Source of the DNA: Siphonodentalium dalli
Taxonomy: Eukaryota > Mollusca > Scaphopoda > Gadilida > Siphonodentaliidae
Assembly: GCA_032622095.1 (NCBI GenBank)
Contig: CP136061.1
Span: 87,164,983-87,228,982 of the forward strand
Reading direction: 5' to 3'
Length of the DNA stretch: 64,000 bases
Of this stretch, positions 21,521 to 32,917 are shown one piece after another; the stretch's first letter is position 1; the number at the start of each line of letters is the position of its first letter. A model generated the notes under the pieces. That model was not told the DNA's origin. It saw only the letters and a list, made by a program, of their open reading frames with translations, and did no database searches. A program made the translations under genes and the position numbers.

Positions 21521-22819
21521 GCTTCGTTCCCCGAGTGGGTGGGTATCCAGAGGCCAAAACAAGTGTTCTCCTAGGTCATGCAACTTTTATCCAAATACAA
21601 TATTTTACTTTGTTTCTATTTAAACAACTTGCAGGTGTTTTAGTCTTCTCTAATGACTAGAAATGACGCATTAAAAATAGTCTTCACCCCCTCATATAGA
21701 TGATAACATTGGTAAAATTCACTGAGAACTAATGTTGAAAGGGGGTCTTTCTGTGAACGGAACACAATTCCATATGTAAAAAATGTTTTCGATCAAGATA
21801 TGTACACAAAATAAGGTTATTTTCTGGTTATTTCTCCCATAACTATCAGCAAACATGTCGCAACGATGCTTGCTATATGCAGGCCGATACAACTGTAAGG
21901 GCAGGAGTATAATGTTAATAGCACAGCCAGACGACCAGTTAACAGTTACCGATTCATGCGAAGAAAGGGTTACATTTGGAATTGCACTGCTCTGTGATGG
22001 TGGGTTTGGACAAGGTCCCTTAACATAAGCACGCAAAAGCAACGGAACCCCAAAGGAAATCCTTTTGTTTCTTTGTTTTGTTTTTTTTTAGATATTTGAA
22101 TCAGTAACTTTCAACAATCGGTGCTATTATAAGATTATGCCAGGACAAGAGAGAAGCTTATATATTTATAGAAAGCATGAATTAGTCTAAATTTCTGTAA
22201 ATTGAGCAGATATAATCGTCATTAAAACAGTGAATTTGCCATTCTTAGTATTTCTTTGTTTGGAATTAAACAGGAAGTCACAATAATTGCGGTTAATAAA
22301 AACACCTGGTTGGAATAGGAGGCGGTCGTTTAAATTGGACCGAATTTGGAGATGGATTGGGTGGGTGTCAAAAATTTGATGGATAAAATTACACGGAAGT
22401 GTGGATGGGTCCCAAAATTCGGGGGAAAAAAATCAACCTTGTGTATGAACTTTTATCCGCTCCCCTCATAGACCGCTACCCTCATATATTATAATGCAGA
22501 ATAAAGCAGTCACAAATATTCCAGCCCAATGAAAACAAATGTTGATATGCAGTATATGGTCTACTCAAGTAGTGAGCAATCAAATGGAATCAGGCCACAG
22601 TGGTCAGCTTTAACTTTGTCAGGAACCTATATGCCCCAGAACTCATCTCAGCCCAATTTTCCACCACTGATAATTAAATTCCACAATTAAGAATAATTAG
22701 GTCTCCTCTCATGATCTTCAGATATAATATCACGGATATATGAACTTTACTTTAAAAACATATATTTTTTAAACAGAAGTTCTTGGTACCTGAAAACAAT
22801 GAAATTTTAAATACTTTTT
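21521..22819. other. No gene recognised, up to the LINE junction
   Basis: A minus-strand frame at 21719-22042 (107 codons) has no motif I know. The rest is AT-rich. Its last bases, AAATACTTTTT, form the 5' target junction of the LINE. Confidence 0.4.
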
Positions 22820-22833
22820 ACCTCAAAGCTGAT

Positions 22834-23433
22834 ATGCAAAGTTTCGTCGGCCATATATATGGCGAACTCAACAAATTCGCCCACTTGACATGGAACACAA
22901 TCCACGCTAACCGATCGCAAAACCCAATTGATACAAGAGGATACCCACAATCGCCGTCAGTTAGCCATGCAGACATTCAGCTGGTTGGTATTAGCAAGCA
23001 CCCATCTTCACCCATACCTAGTGCTTCAAAATTCAACCCGCAGGAAACGTCTACACCAAGTTCTTCTCACGTTAAACGCACAGATAAAGAGCCAAAAAAC
23101 ACACCACTTGACAAGAAGAATAACTCTATTAACTATGCGCGTCACGCTAATCATGACACGCACGTTGACAACCAACAATCCAATTATGACCTCCGTGATA
23201 TTCCTGTGGATGATTGTGACGACACCCACCACGATTCCGCAGAAGACACTCGACACTCCAATAAACGGAGCCACCTGCAATCAGAGAAGCCTGGTGCTAA
23301 CGATGATCATTCAAACCACAACAGACGCCCTTCGCGAAATAACTACTCATCGAACAACGCATCCTTTTCCAGGTTCTATCAAAAGTCAAACGACGGCCCT
23401 ATTAGACATCGCGTGTGTTCCTCGGTAACCTAG
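22834..23433 (+). pseudogene. LINE ORF1, N-terminal part (disordered), frame broken
   Basis: An open frame of 199 codons from the first ATG inside the element. The product is hydrophilic and rich in His, Asp, Asn, Ser and Lys, with no zinc knuckle, and looks like a disordered RNA-binding region. The frame runs 14 bases into the element from upstream target DNA, so any longer native N-terminus is missing. It stops 18 bases after the start of the next frame, where the conserved C-terminal domain begins. The likely cause is a 2-base gain in the GTGTGT run at 23413-23418. ORF1p normally coats the RNA and acts as a chaperone in LINE particles, so this copy may not make a whole one. Confidence 0.6.
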
Positions 23434-23726
23434 ATGTTAAAGTCGATGCATATGTGCTTTCTGATTATCTGGATGAATTTGAAGTGCGTCACTCAGTTGT
23501 TCGAATCCTGCAAGGTGGAAGAGCTGACGGTCCTGTGTCAGCCAGAATAAATATTCATGTGGATGATGTTGATGAAGTACTCAGGAAAGGTTTCTGGCCT
23601 ATTGCCGTATTATGTAGACCTTGGCTGTCCAAACGTTCCTTTGACGATAGACGTGACAATAACTACCATAACACAACTGAGGATATACGTGGGAAACATC
23701 AATACCAACGACAACAACAACAATAA
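23406..23726 (+). pseudogene. LINE ORF1, C-terminal RRM-like domain
   Basis: In the frame offset from the upstream part, the product begins VFLGNLDVKVDAYVLSDYL and continues to a tryptophan-proline motif (GFWPIAVLCRPWL). It ends in a basic, Gln-rich tail. This pattern (a VFVGNL-type strand, a helix with DYL, then a WP strand) matches the C-terminal domain of ORF1 proteins in CR1/L2-type and related LINEs. There is no good ATG at its start, and a stop codon lies just upstream in this frame (23403-23405), so it reads as the displaced second half of ORF1. The alternative is a genuine separate or frameshifted ORF. Confidence 0.6.
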
Positions 23727-23802
23727 AATCAACTCGCATAGCAACAAATCAAATACCAAATCTTGTGCCTGCTTATGCATTTGAACCTTGAATCGCTCAA
23801 CC

Positions 23803-26800
23803 ATGTTACACGTATTACGTAATTATGCTGGTGAATCTAGCGCTTGCCACTGTTTGTGCAACTTATTGATAATTTTCATAATGTTGTTGAATATTTGCAC
23901 ATGGAACGCTACTGGGATTTTCGGTAGCAGTTCCTACCTCTCGAGCCTTCTCGCACAGGAAAATGTTGGTGTAATTGGAGTGAGTGAGCATTGGCTCTGG
24001 GAGCACAATTCTCATTTTCTCAACACATTACACCAAAATTATCGCTACCATATAGTGTGTGACTATTCACAAAGAATACCGTTACAAATGAGAAGGGCGG
24101 GAAGGCCGAAAGGCGGAGTTGCCATTATATGGCATGCTAGTTTGGACAGTGCCGTTTCAGTCATCCAATACGACGACGATCGCATTTGTGGCATTCAAAT
24201 ACAGATATCAGAATCACAGTATGTATACATCTTTCAGGTGTACCTCCCTTCCAGCAATTACCCAGTCACAATGTATAGAGACTATATAAATCGTGTGCAA
24301 GACCTTATCGATATGTACACAGAAATAGGGCACGTCATTGTAATGGGTGACTTTAACGGCAGTGTACAGAGATCGGATGCCAGAAATAGAAGTTTATCCA
24401 AACTTATCTCACAAAAATCACTGGTGTCTGTCAACAATACTGACGCTTGTATTGGGCCTTCTGCGACATACGTACCCACCGATGGTGGACCAGGTACCAT
24501 GATAGACCACATCCTCATTCCCGAGGAAGAATCGTACCTAGTACAGAAAATCGAAATCATCGACGACGATTCACTGGATGTCTCTAATCATAGGCCAATT
24601 AAAATGGTCATAAATTACCCACATAATAATAAAATGGGTCGCTCAGAAAACCAAATTTCAGCATGCAATTGGAAAAAGTTCACTGCCTCGGAAGACTTAA
24701 TCAATGCTTATCAAACCGCCGTGCAGGACAGTCTTCCGAACTTTGCCATATCTGACATCGATGATCTCGATTCGTACTACGATTCTGTTGTTAGTGCGAT
24801 AAACAAAGCTACAACGCAGCACATACCAAAAAAGTCTTTCAAATCTTTCGCCAAACCGTATTGGAACGACTCTTTGGAATCACTCCACTGCGAAATGCGC
24901 AATACTAGAAATAGATGGCTAGAAGAAGGGAGACCGAGAGGTATTGTAAATATCAGCTACGGCAACTATAAAGAAGCTAAACGCAAATTTCGCCGCGAAC
25001 TTCGCAAATGTAATGGGCAATACATGTCTGCTCAAAATGAACAAATTGATAATTCAGCTGAGTTAGACCAGGGTCTCTTTTTCAAGCTCTTTAACAACAA
25101 AAGATCGAAATCAAAACCGGATAGTAAATTATTCAATGTAAATGGCAAAATAATCCGGAATACGTCGGACATCACCGCTGCATGGGCAGATTACTATGAA
25201 CAACTATATTCACCTCTACAATCGCCCACTTTCGATTCAGAACATCTGGAGAAGATACAACTTTTGATTGCAGATATTTCTGAACATAAGTCACCTTCTA
25301 AAGTAGACCAATCTCTCATTTATGAGATATCACACAGAGAGCTCAATAACGCTATTAGTAATGCCAAAAAGGGGAAAGCCCCAGGTCCCGACCGCATATG
25401 CTATGAGCATGTGGTACATGGTGGCGATACATTGCTCAACTGCACAGCATACATGCTGTCTATGATGTTGAAACTCAGACATGTTCCAAAAATGGCCAAG
25501 ACGGGATTAATGATTTCCTTGCATAAGGGTGGAGACAAACCAAAGAACAAGTTCGATAGCTACAGAGCAATTACACTCTTACCCATATTCTATAAGCTCC
25601 TGGAAAAGGTTCTGCTCAATCGCTTCGAAATTAATACACCATATCTCGTTAAAGTTCACCCCCTTCAGAACGGGTTCCAGAAAGAAATAAGTTGCTTAAT
25701 GTCATCATATGTTGTTAGCGAATGCATCAATTACACATCAGAGCAGAATAGTAAGCTGTATGCATGTTTCCTAGATGTCCGTAAAGCCTTTGATACTGTG
25801 TGGTTAGACGGCCTATTGATCAAACTTTACAATCGTGGTTTCCGTGGACATATATGGTTCATACTACGGGAGATGTTGTCGGGCTTTTCGTGCTTCGTCA
25901 ATTATGGTAAATCAATGTCAAGGGAAATCAAAATACTACAAGGGACGCGACAAGGGGGAATTTTATCCCCTCTTTTATACATGTTGTATATAGATGATCT
26001 GTTATATGAACTCGAGGCATCGAACTATGGTCTTCGGATTGTCTCCACAAACTGCGCGTCGCCAACTCAAGCGGATGATATGACGCTCTTTTCGCTCACA
26101 AACGTGGGCCTACAACGCCTCTGTGATATTTGCACAATGTATAGCCGATTGTGGCGGTTTACATACAACGCACAGAAATGTAAAACCATTGTATTCAATG
26201 AAAAAGTGAAGAATCTGCCTGTGCATCCAAGGAGATGGAAACTTGGTGACGGGTATGTAGACGAAACTGATCACATAACCCATCTTGGCATAACGTTGCA
26301 TAGAAGCGACTTCGCTCGTGAGTTCATCGACTGTATTGTCAACAAAATAAGATCCACCTACTTCATGCTGAGCAATGCTGGTATGTATGCAGGTGGAATC
26401 ACCCCTCAAAGTTGCGAAACTCTTTACAGATCCATAATTATTCCAAAGGGTCTATACGGATCTGAACTATTGTGTGGTCTATCAGAAACCCATTGGTCAA
26501 CTCTTGAGAAAATTCATCGCTTCTGCCTCAAGCATATCCAGGGACTTCCTGTACGTGCTCGCACTGATATCGTTTTGGGGATGCTTGGCATCCATCCTAT
26601 CAAGTCATTGATTGATGCCAGGAAACTCAATTTGTTTGGAAGCCTATGCCGTATGCCTCCTGGCAAAGCTTGCAAGGAAATTTTTGTCACAAGACTTCAC
26701 ATGTACTTCACGGGACAACTGGAAAACCCAAATTCCTTCATCAGCGACATTAACAACACTCTTGTTGAATACAACCTATCCGAGCATATGCATCAGTATG

Positions 26801-27375
26801 CTCATTTCTGCTCATTTCCTCTGAAATCCGAATGGAAACGCATTACAAAAACCGCGATTAACGACAAATGCGTACAGAAATGGACAGAGAGAACAAATTG
26901 TGACACTTCATTTGCGCGTTTTCGAGAAATTCAACCAAACCCTACTATGTGTCACTTATGGAGAACATGTCGTAAATACCCTATGCATAAGATTGCATTT
27001 ATCACAGTCGGTCAGCTCATCGCAGGAAGCGCATTCTCTCAACAAAACACATGCACATTATGCTGTCAGTCACACTCTGATATTATCGAGCACGCACTTA
27101 TCTCATGCAGTAGCCCACTTATGCATTCCCACAGAAACGAAATGTGGTACCAGATGATTGATCGTTTCGGCATACCGCTATTCGTATGGGCCACGAGTCT
27201 CAGCAACAGCGACCTCGTATTGCTCCATCTCACACATCTTCCACGTGATATATTCACATTTCTTGAGCAAGTTGAGGATACATCAAAGTTTACGAGATTC
27301 ATTGTTCTTCACACAAACTTAATTTGGAGGCGCTATGTCGAACTCTCAGCCACTACGCATGACGGTTTGTGTTAA
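23803..27375 (+). CDS. LINE ORF2: APE endonuclease and reverse transcriptase
   Basis: 1,190 codons without a stop, counted from the ATG at 23803; an in-frame ATG at 23881 directly before NICTWNATG could also be the start. The endonuclease domain is N-terminal: Asn and Trp in NICTWN, Glu62 in GVSEHWL, Asp183 in GDFNGS, TMIDHIL, and His263 in SNHRPI. The reverse transcriptase has GKAPGPD, then SYRAITLLPIFYKLLEK, the first catalytic Asp658 in FLDVRKAFDTV, GTRQGGILSPLLY, and the catalytic pair in QADDMTLF (Asp758-759). The C-terminal part has a CCHC cluster, C1084-x2-C1087-x9-H1097-x4-C1102. All key residues are present, so the enzyme may be active. It would nick target DNA and copy the LINE RNA onto it. 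ORF2 lies 76 bases after the ORF1 stop. Confidence 0.92.
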   Translation: MLHVLRNYAGESSACHCLCNLLIIFIMLLNICTWNATGIFGSSSYLSSLLAQENVGVIGVSEHWLWEHNSHFLNTLHQNYRYHIVCDYSQRIPLQMRRAGRPKGGVAIIWHASLDSAVSVIQYDDDRICGIQIQISESQYVYIFQVYLPSSNYPVTMYRDYINRVQDLIDMYTEIGHVIVMGDFNGSVQRSDARNRSLSKLISQKSLVSVNNTDACIGPSATYVPTDGGPGTMIDHILIPEEESYLVQKIEIIDDDSLDVSNHRPIKMVINYPHNNKMGRSENQISACNWKKFTASEDLINAYQTAVQDSLPNFAISDIDDLDSYYDSVVSAINKATTQHIPKKSFKSFAKPYWNDSLESLHCEMRNTRNRWLEEGRPRGIVNISYGNYKEAKRKFRRELRKCNGQYMSAQNEQIDNSAELDQGLFFKLFNNKRSKSKPDSKLFNVNGKIIRNTSDITAAWADYYEQLYSPLQSPTFDSEHLEKIQLLIADISEHKSPSKVDQSLIYEISHRELNNAISNAKKGKAPGPDRICYEHVVHGGDTLLNCTAYMLSMMLKLRHVPKMAKTGLMISLHKGGDKPKNKFDSYRAITLLPIFYKLLEKVLLNRFEINTPYLVKVHPLQNGFQKEISCLMSSYVVSECINYTSEQNSKLYACFLDVRKAFDTVWLDGLLIKLYNRGFRGHIWFILREMLSGFSCFVNYGKSMSREIKILQGTRQGGILSPLLYMLYIDDLLYELEASNYGLRIVSTNCASPTQADDMTLFSLTNVGLQRLCDICTMYSRLWRFTYNAQKCKTIVFNEKVKNLPVHPRRWKLGDGYVDETDHITHLGITLHRSDFAREFIDCIVNKIRSTYFMLSNAGMYAGGITPQSCETLYRSIIIPKGLYGSELLCGLSETHWSTLEKIHRFCLKHIQGLPVRARTDIVLGMLGIHPIKSLIDARKLNLFGSLCRMPPGKACKEIFVTRLHMYFTGQLENPNSFISDINNTLVEYNLSEHMHQYAHFCSFPLKSEWKRITKTAINDKCVQKWTERTNCDTSFARFREIQPNPTMCHLWRTCRKYPMHKIAFITVGQLIAGSAFSQQNTCTLCCQSHSDIIEHALISCSSPLMHSHRNEMWYQMIDRFGIPLFVWATSLSNSDLVLLHLTHLPRDIFTFLEQVEDTSKFTRFIVLHTNLIWRRYVELSATTHDGLC

Positions 27376-27568
27376 ACAACCTTTGATCTTTGAAGTTTGA
27401 ACGTTACGGGTGTTCACCATAAGTCGTACTTAAATGTACCACATTCTGTCCTGTCCATAAAACCGAAGACGACAAATTAAATAAACATGAATAAATTAAT
27501 AAATCATTATATATATATGTATGCATAGGTATGTGTATATGAGGGTGTGATGGTGTGTGTGTGTGTGT

Positions 27569-27626
<58 letters not shown>

Positions 27627-28138
27627 GTGTATACGTGTGTGTATATGTTTTCTTGCGCTAGCGTTTGCACTGTCGCAACATCATCCTACATATAGTCTAT
27701 TCCACTTAATGGGTGCATACATTTATAGGGGAGCTATTGTCGAGCAAGGGCATTGCGTTTGCTGACTCTTTGGGGAGAGAGATTCTTCTAAGCGAATCCA
27801 ACTCCAACTAGAGTTCCTTTTGTAATTGTATGCACCTGCTTATGGTGTGCTGTTGTGACAGTGCATCATAACGTATGTATGTACGGTTGTGTTTGTGTCT
27901 GCGCCATGTGTTAGATTGTATATGCGTACGGGTGTGGTCGAGAGGGTGTGTGTTTTCTGTTGATGTGATATGTAAGCTCGTGTTCGTGTACATACAATTA
28001 GAATGGTATTCTTTTCCTCGGTAGTTTGTTCTCTTGTCTGTCTTTTCATTACTTCTTGATTGCTAAATGTATTTATGTTACATTCATGTATACTATGTCT
28101 TGTTAAATCTTCAATACTGGAGGCAATAAAGATATATA
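27376..28138 (+). other. LINE 3' UTR with TG repeat and AT tail
   Basis: Non-coding. A nearly pure TG run lies at 27552-27623. The last 25 bases contain CAATAAAGAT and an AT run. There is no poly-A stretch, consistent with a microsatellite-type LINE tail. Confidence 0.75.
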
Positions 28139-28992
28139 TATAACCCCATGAACCACTGCACAGCTAATCCATATAACAACAGTAAACACTGCACTGCTTC
28201 AACGAATAACCACATGATACACCGCACAGCTGATGCATATTTCCGTATGCACCACCTCATAGCTAATATGTATTTTCGCATGAACAACCCCACAGCTAAT
28301 ATGTATTTCCACCTGCACCACTTCACGGCGGATACATATAACCACGCGAAAAAATGAACTGCTAATCGGTATATCCACACAAACCACCGACCATCTAATC
28401 TATGTAACCACATTACTGTGGAGAGGGGGTTATTGGTTGGCAGACCCCTTAGTAGTTGTGGTAGATGTCCACAGGTATTATTCCCTGTGTCCTCACATTC
28501 ACATCTGATAAAGGATTGGTATATCCATATCATCAATTCAATAAACAACTTCAATGTCGACTCGTGTATTTATGATCGCCAAAGTCCAAGTCCAAATTCT
28601 TATCAACACTGCACCTTAGTTACTTTGATAACAACGGTATTACGTAAACACCGCTTAGGTTGTGGTATTTGTGTTAGACTGGTAATAAAATTAGGCGATG
28701 ATAGAACATATCAGAATCGTCTTCATTCTGAGTCCAAGACCAAATAAAGTGATGATTTACACCAAATAGTGAAATCAGGTTATAAATTGTACGATAAAAT
28801 GCTCTAAAAATAATCTAAATGAACGACGATTTACACCAATTAATTAGATCAGTAAATGGGAGTATTTACCATGATTCCTAATATGGAATTGTAAATACAT
28901 AGCCGTTGTTTAGACATATCTCAATGACAGTCTTTAAATGTTTACTGCATGCTTATACGCGAGAATACGGTGTCGCGGCTGTCTTGGATTAA

Positions 28993-29363
28993 ACCAGCCC
29001 CGTTCCGTGATTTCAGAGATTAATCCAGCCCCGTTCCGTGGTTTCTGAGATTCATCCAGCCCCGTTCCGTGGTTTCAGAGATTCACACAGCCCCGTTCCG
29101 TGGTTTCAGAGATTAATCCAGCCCCGTTCCGTGGTTTCAGAGATTAATCCAGCCCTGTTCCGCGGTTTCAGAGATTAATCCAGCCCGTTCCGTGGTTTCA
29201 GAGATTAATCCAGCCCCGTTCCGTGGTTTCAGAGATTAATCCAGACCCGTTCCGTGGTGTCAGAGATTAATCCAGCACCGTTCCGTCGTTTCAGAGATTA
29301 ATCCAGCCCCGTTCCGTGGTTTCAGTGATTGATCCAGCCCCGTTCCGTGGTTTCAGAGATTAA
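28993..29363. repeat. 31-bp minisatellite, about 12 copies (right copy)
   Basis: Same variants in the same order as 19725-20095. Confidence 0.9.
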
Positions 29364-29561
29364 TGATGGCAATGACGGTACCGATGGTGATGATGACGGG
29401 GATGACGACGGAGGTTGCGACGACTACAGCGACGACGACTAACATGATGCCGATGATGCTGACGATGCTACTGATGATTGACGATGCTCATGACGCGATG
29501 ATGATGATGATGACGACGACCATGACGACGACAAGGACGACGACGACGACGACGATGATGG
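29364..29561. repeat. ATG/ACG triplet tract (right copy)
   Basis: Duplicate of 20096-20293. Confidence 0.85.
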
Positions 29562-30348
29562 TTTTCTTAGACTTATGATTTTGAATGGACCAGTTTCTGC
29601 GCCGCAGTAAATAACTTAACATCCATTGCGGCACATATGTATATATGTTTCCTTGTATATATGTTCATGTTTACACTCTAATTTTGTACTGTGTTGTGCT
29701 ATTGGGTATTAAATCAATCATATTAAATCAAAGGCTAATTTAGGGCAAATTACATTGTAGTTGTTTAACAACTTAATGAATGCATATAGATCTCGCTGCG
29801 CATGTATATTAACACCCCTGGTTATGGGGAGACGTATATATGTTACAGTAAATCAGTGAAATTAGTAATTATGCGAAAACCCTGAATCGTTTAGTAAATT
29901 CATGAAATCCCTGATCTGAGTAGGAATTTAATGGAACTACTAGAAAATTCAGGGATTTCGCGTAATTACTGATTTTAGGCGCCAGGGATTTCATGAAATT
30001 ACTGAAGGACAACCAAGTTAAAGTTTTATTATTTTTATTGCAAACAAGTTATGGAATACATAGAAATTATAGTCATATTACAAACACAATCAACATTTAT
30101 AAGATGTTTGATGCTAAGATAAATCATCATCAATGTTCCAGTAACAAATTTAGTTTACAGAAAGAAATAGGCAAAATGTTTCCACTGAAAAGGTTTTTCT
30201 CAACGGCCGGGTTGAACCTTTTTGTCGACAAAAACAGAAGCACGAATGCTTTTCACTTAGCTCAATACAAATTCATCATCTACTTGTTTTTACATGTTAG
30301 GCTATTGTGACATCGTGAATTACATTTTAATTGAGCCTTGAAACATTT

Positions 30349-30576
30349 TCATTTGGCTGTCGTGCATGTCCCCTTACAGTTACATTTCTTAAATCCTTGA
30401 CCACCTGTTGCAGATTGCTCCCTGACTGCAGAGCGTAGAGGGAGAATCATTGTTTGGCAGATGTGATCGGTAGTCAAAAGTCTCTCCGGGCACAAATCAA
30501 ATTGGTTGCGAGAATACTTTTCGCTCAGAATGCCTGATTTGACAGCGATTGTGTATAAGTCTCTGTCGAGGTTCAT
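30349..30576 (-). pseudogene. Integrase-type transposon C-terminal fragment (right copy)
   Basis: Identical in translation to the 21081-21308 frame, with the same GGQGFKKCNCKGTC ending. It is copied as part of the 3.9-kb repeat and has no independent evidence. Confidence 0.45.
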
Positions 30577-30597
30577 GTCGACAACTCCAAAAATCCA

Positions 30598-30788
30598 GCA
30601 AAAAAAAATGGCAAGAGATTTTCAAGAAAGAATTTCTCTGGGTCTATCTGGCGAAAATCTTGAATGTCACAAAACATCATCTTCATTGAGTAATCATTGG
30701 ATACATTTGAGAGGTTGAAATTATTATCTTTTTTGTCACCTTATCTCCAATCAGCAAATAGCTTATTGTCTTGGCTCCAGGAGCGTAG
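30598..30788 (+). repeat. Repeat related to 6.4-6.9 kb (right copy)
   Basis: Duplicate of 21330-21520. Confidence 0.6.
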
Positions 30789-32087
30789 GCTTCGTTCCCC
30801 GAGTGGGTGGGTATCCAGAGGCCAAAACAAGTGTTCTCCTAGGTCATGCAACTTTTATCCAAATACAATATTTTACTTTGTTTCTATTTAAACAACTTGC
30901 AGGTGTTTTAGTCTTCTCTAATGACTAGAAATGACGCATTAAAAATAGTCTTCACCCCCTCATATAGATGATAACATTGGTAAAATTCACTGAGAACTAA
31001 TGTTGAAAGGGGGTCTTTCTGTGAACGGAACACAATTCCATATGTAAAAAATGTTTTCGATCAAGATATGTACACAAAATAAGGTTATTTTCTGGTTATT
31101 TCTCCCATAACTATCAGCAAACATGTCGCAACGATGCTTGCTATATGCAGGCCGATACAACTGTAAGGGCAGGAGTATAATGTTAATAGCACAGCCAGAC
31201 GACCAGTTAACAGTTACCGATTCATGCGAAGAAAGGGTTACATTTGGAATTGCACTGCTCTGTGATGGTGGGTTTGGACAAGGTCCCTTAACATAAGCAC
31301 GCAAAAGCAACGGAACCCCAAAGGAAATCCTTTTGTTTCTTTGTTTTGTTTTTTTTTAGATATTTGAATCAGTAACTTTCAACAATCGGTGCTATTATAA
31401 GATTATGCCAGGACAAGAGAGAAGCTTATATATTTATAGAAAGCATGAATTAGTCTAAATTTCTGTAAATTGAGCAGATATAATCGTCATTAAAACAGTG
31501 AATTTGCCATTCTTAGTATTTCTTTGTTTGGAATTAAACAGGAAGTCACAATAATTGCGGTTAATAAAAACACCTGGTTGGAATAGGAGGCGGTCGTTTA
31601 AATTGGACCGAATTTGGAGATGGATTGGGTGGGTGTCAAAAATTTGATGGATAAAATTACACGGAAGTGTGGATGGGTCCCAAAATTCGGGGGAAAAAAA
31701 TCAACCTTGTGTATGAACTTTTATCCGCTCCCCTCATAGACCGCTACCCTCATATATTATAATGCAGAATAAAGCAGTCACAAATATTCCAGCCCAATGA
31801 AAACAAATGTTGATATGCAGTATATGGTCTACTCAAGTAGTGAGCAATCAAATGGAATCAGGCCACAGTGGTCAGCTTTAACTTTGTCAGGAACCTATAT
31901 GCCCCAGAACTCATCTCAGCCCAATTTTCCACCACTGATAATTAAATTCCACAATTAAGAATAATTAGGTCTCCTCTCATGATCTTCAGATATAATATCA
32001 CGGATATATGAACTTTACTTTAAAAACATATATTTTTTAAACAGAAGTTCTTGGTACCTGAAAACAATGAAATTTTAAATACTTTTT

Positions 32088-32639
32088 CATGCCATAAAAG
32101 TTAAGTAAATTAGGTTATAATACCAAATGGGTCGATGGTTCTTAAATACTGTGTCACAATATTAGCTTGTACCAAATTTCACAAAGAAATTCCTGACAGA
32201 TTATGAGAAAATCCATTAAATTTTGGCAAAACGTGCGTCTGACAATTAAATTGTCCTGTTAATATGCTATGATGTTCGTTGGTGCTGTTGTGTTCCTATG
32301 AGACTGGTAGGCCACAGCGATGCTGGTAAGAAAAGGTTATTTTTCCAAAATCCAGTGTCTGTATGAAACATGCAACAAAAATATTAATCTATTTTGGTGC
32401 CTCTCCACATTTTATGCCACTGACCCCGACATCGTCACTTTAGACATTTTTAACCTGCACCATTTTCTTCCTCATGAACAGTTTCACCCCAGTTAGACCA
32501 ATTTTGAGCACTGTAGATGGTTTCCATGTACTTAATGTCTGTAGCTGAGAGACATGCAAACAGACAGACAATCGCACATATAGATATATAAGTAGGATTG
32601 CTGAAATATCTAGAGTTTTGAGATATGATGGTTATTATT
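32088..32639. other. No feature recognised
   Basis: Unique sequence directly after the right-hand direct repeat. It is the original right flank of the LINE insertion. Confidence 0.5.
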
Positions 32640-32886
32640 TGAATTGAATTGAATTGCTTTATTTCACTCAATCATATAAATTGTATGAGATACAGAGTGA
32701 AAAACGTATATACAGAACTATGTACACAATGTTAGTATGGCCGTTGCGTTTGGCGTTCGATGTCCGTAAGTGTCATTCGTCGTGTTCTACGTCATCATCA
32801 TCATCATCATCACCATCATCATCATCGTCATCTTCAGCAACAACATCCTCATCATCATCATCGTCATCATCGTCATCATCATCATC

Positions 32887-32917
<31 letters not shown>

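Larger units (their letters stand above)
18871..22819 (+). repeat. 3,949-bp direct repeat, left copy (TSD-like)
   Basis: This segment recurs at 28139-32087 with a constant offset of 9,268 bp, so there is no net indel. I saw no substitution in the parts compared, and eight small open frames translate identically in both copies. The right edge ends in AAATACTTTTT, immediately before the LINE. The left edge begins TATAACCCC. The copy contains a minisatellite (19725-20095), a GAY triplet tract and an integrase-like fragment. Confidence 0.95.
22820..28138 (+). mobile_element. Non-LTR retrotransposon (CR1/Jockey-like LINE), nearly complete
   Basis: A 5.3-kb element on the plus strand. It holds an ORF1 region (22834-23726), an uninterrupted ORF2 with endonuclease and reverse transcriptase (23803-27375), and a 760-bp 3' UTR with a long TG run. 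The end reads GGAGGCAATAAAGAT plus an AT run rather than poly-A. The 5' end lies only 14 bases before the first in-frame ATG, so 5' truncation is possible. It is flanked exactly by the two 3,949-bp direct repeats. The 3' AT tail overlaps the target's TATA by 4 bp, as expected if the target primed reverse transcription. The intact ORF2 and identical flanks make it a young insertion. Placement in the Jockey/CR1 group rests on the APE-type endonuclease, the RT motifs and the C-terminal CCHC. Confidence 0.9.
28139..32087 (+). repeat. 3,949-bp direct repeat, right copy (TSD-like)
   Basis: Identical in length and, as far as I compared, in sequence to 18871-22819. It starts TATAACCCC at the LINE's AT tail and ends AAATACTTTTT before unique sequence CATGCCATAAAAG. 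It repeats every internal landmark: the minisatellite, the triplet tract and the integrase-like fragment. Confidence 0.95.

Noticed and set aside
18871-32087. The two 3.9-kb repeats as LTRs of an LTR retrotransposon
   Set aside because: The internal element is a non-LTR LINE with APE endonuclease and its own 3' tail. The repeats lack TG..CA ends, a primer-binding site or a polypurine tract, and contain minisatellites and unrelated fragments.
18871-32087. Duplication as a plain assembly artefact
   Set aside because: Not excluded, but an artefact would not be expected to end exactly at both LINE junctions. It is kept as the main alternative to test with reads.
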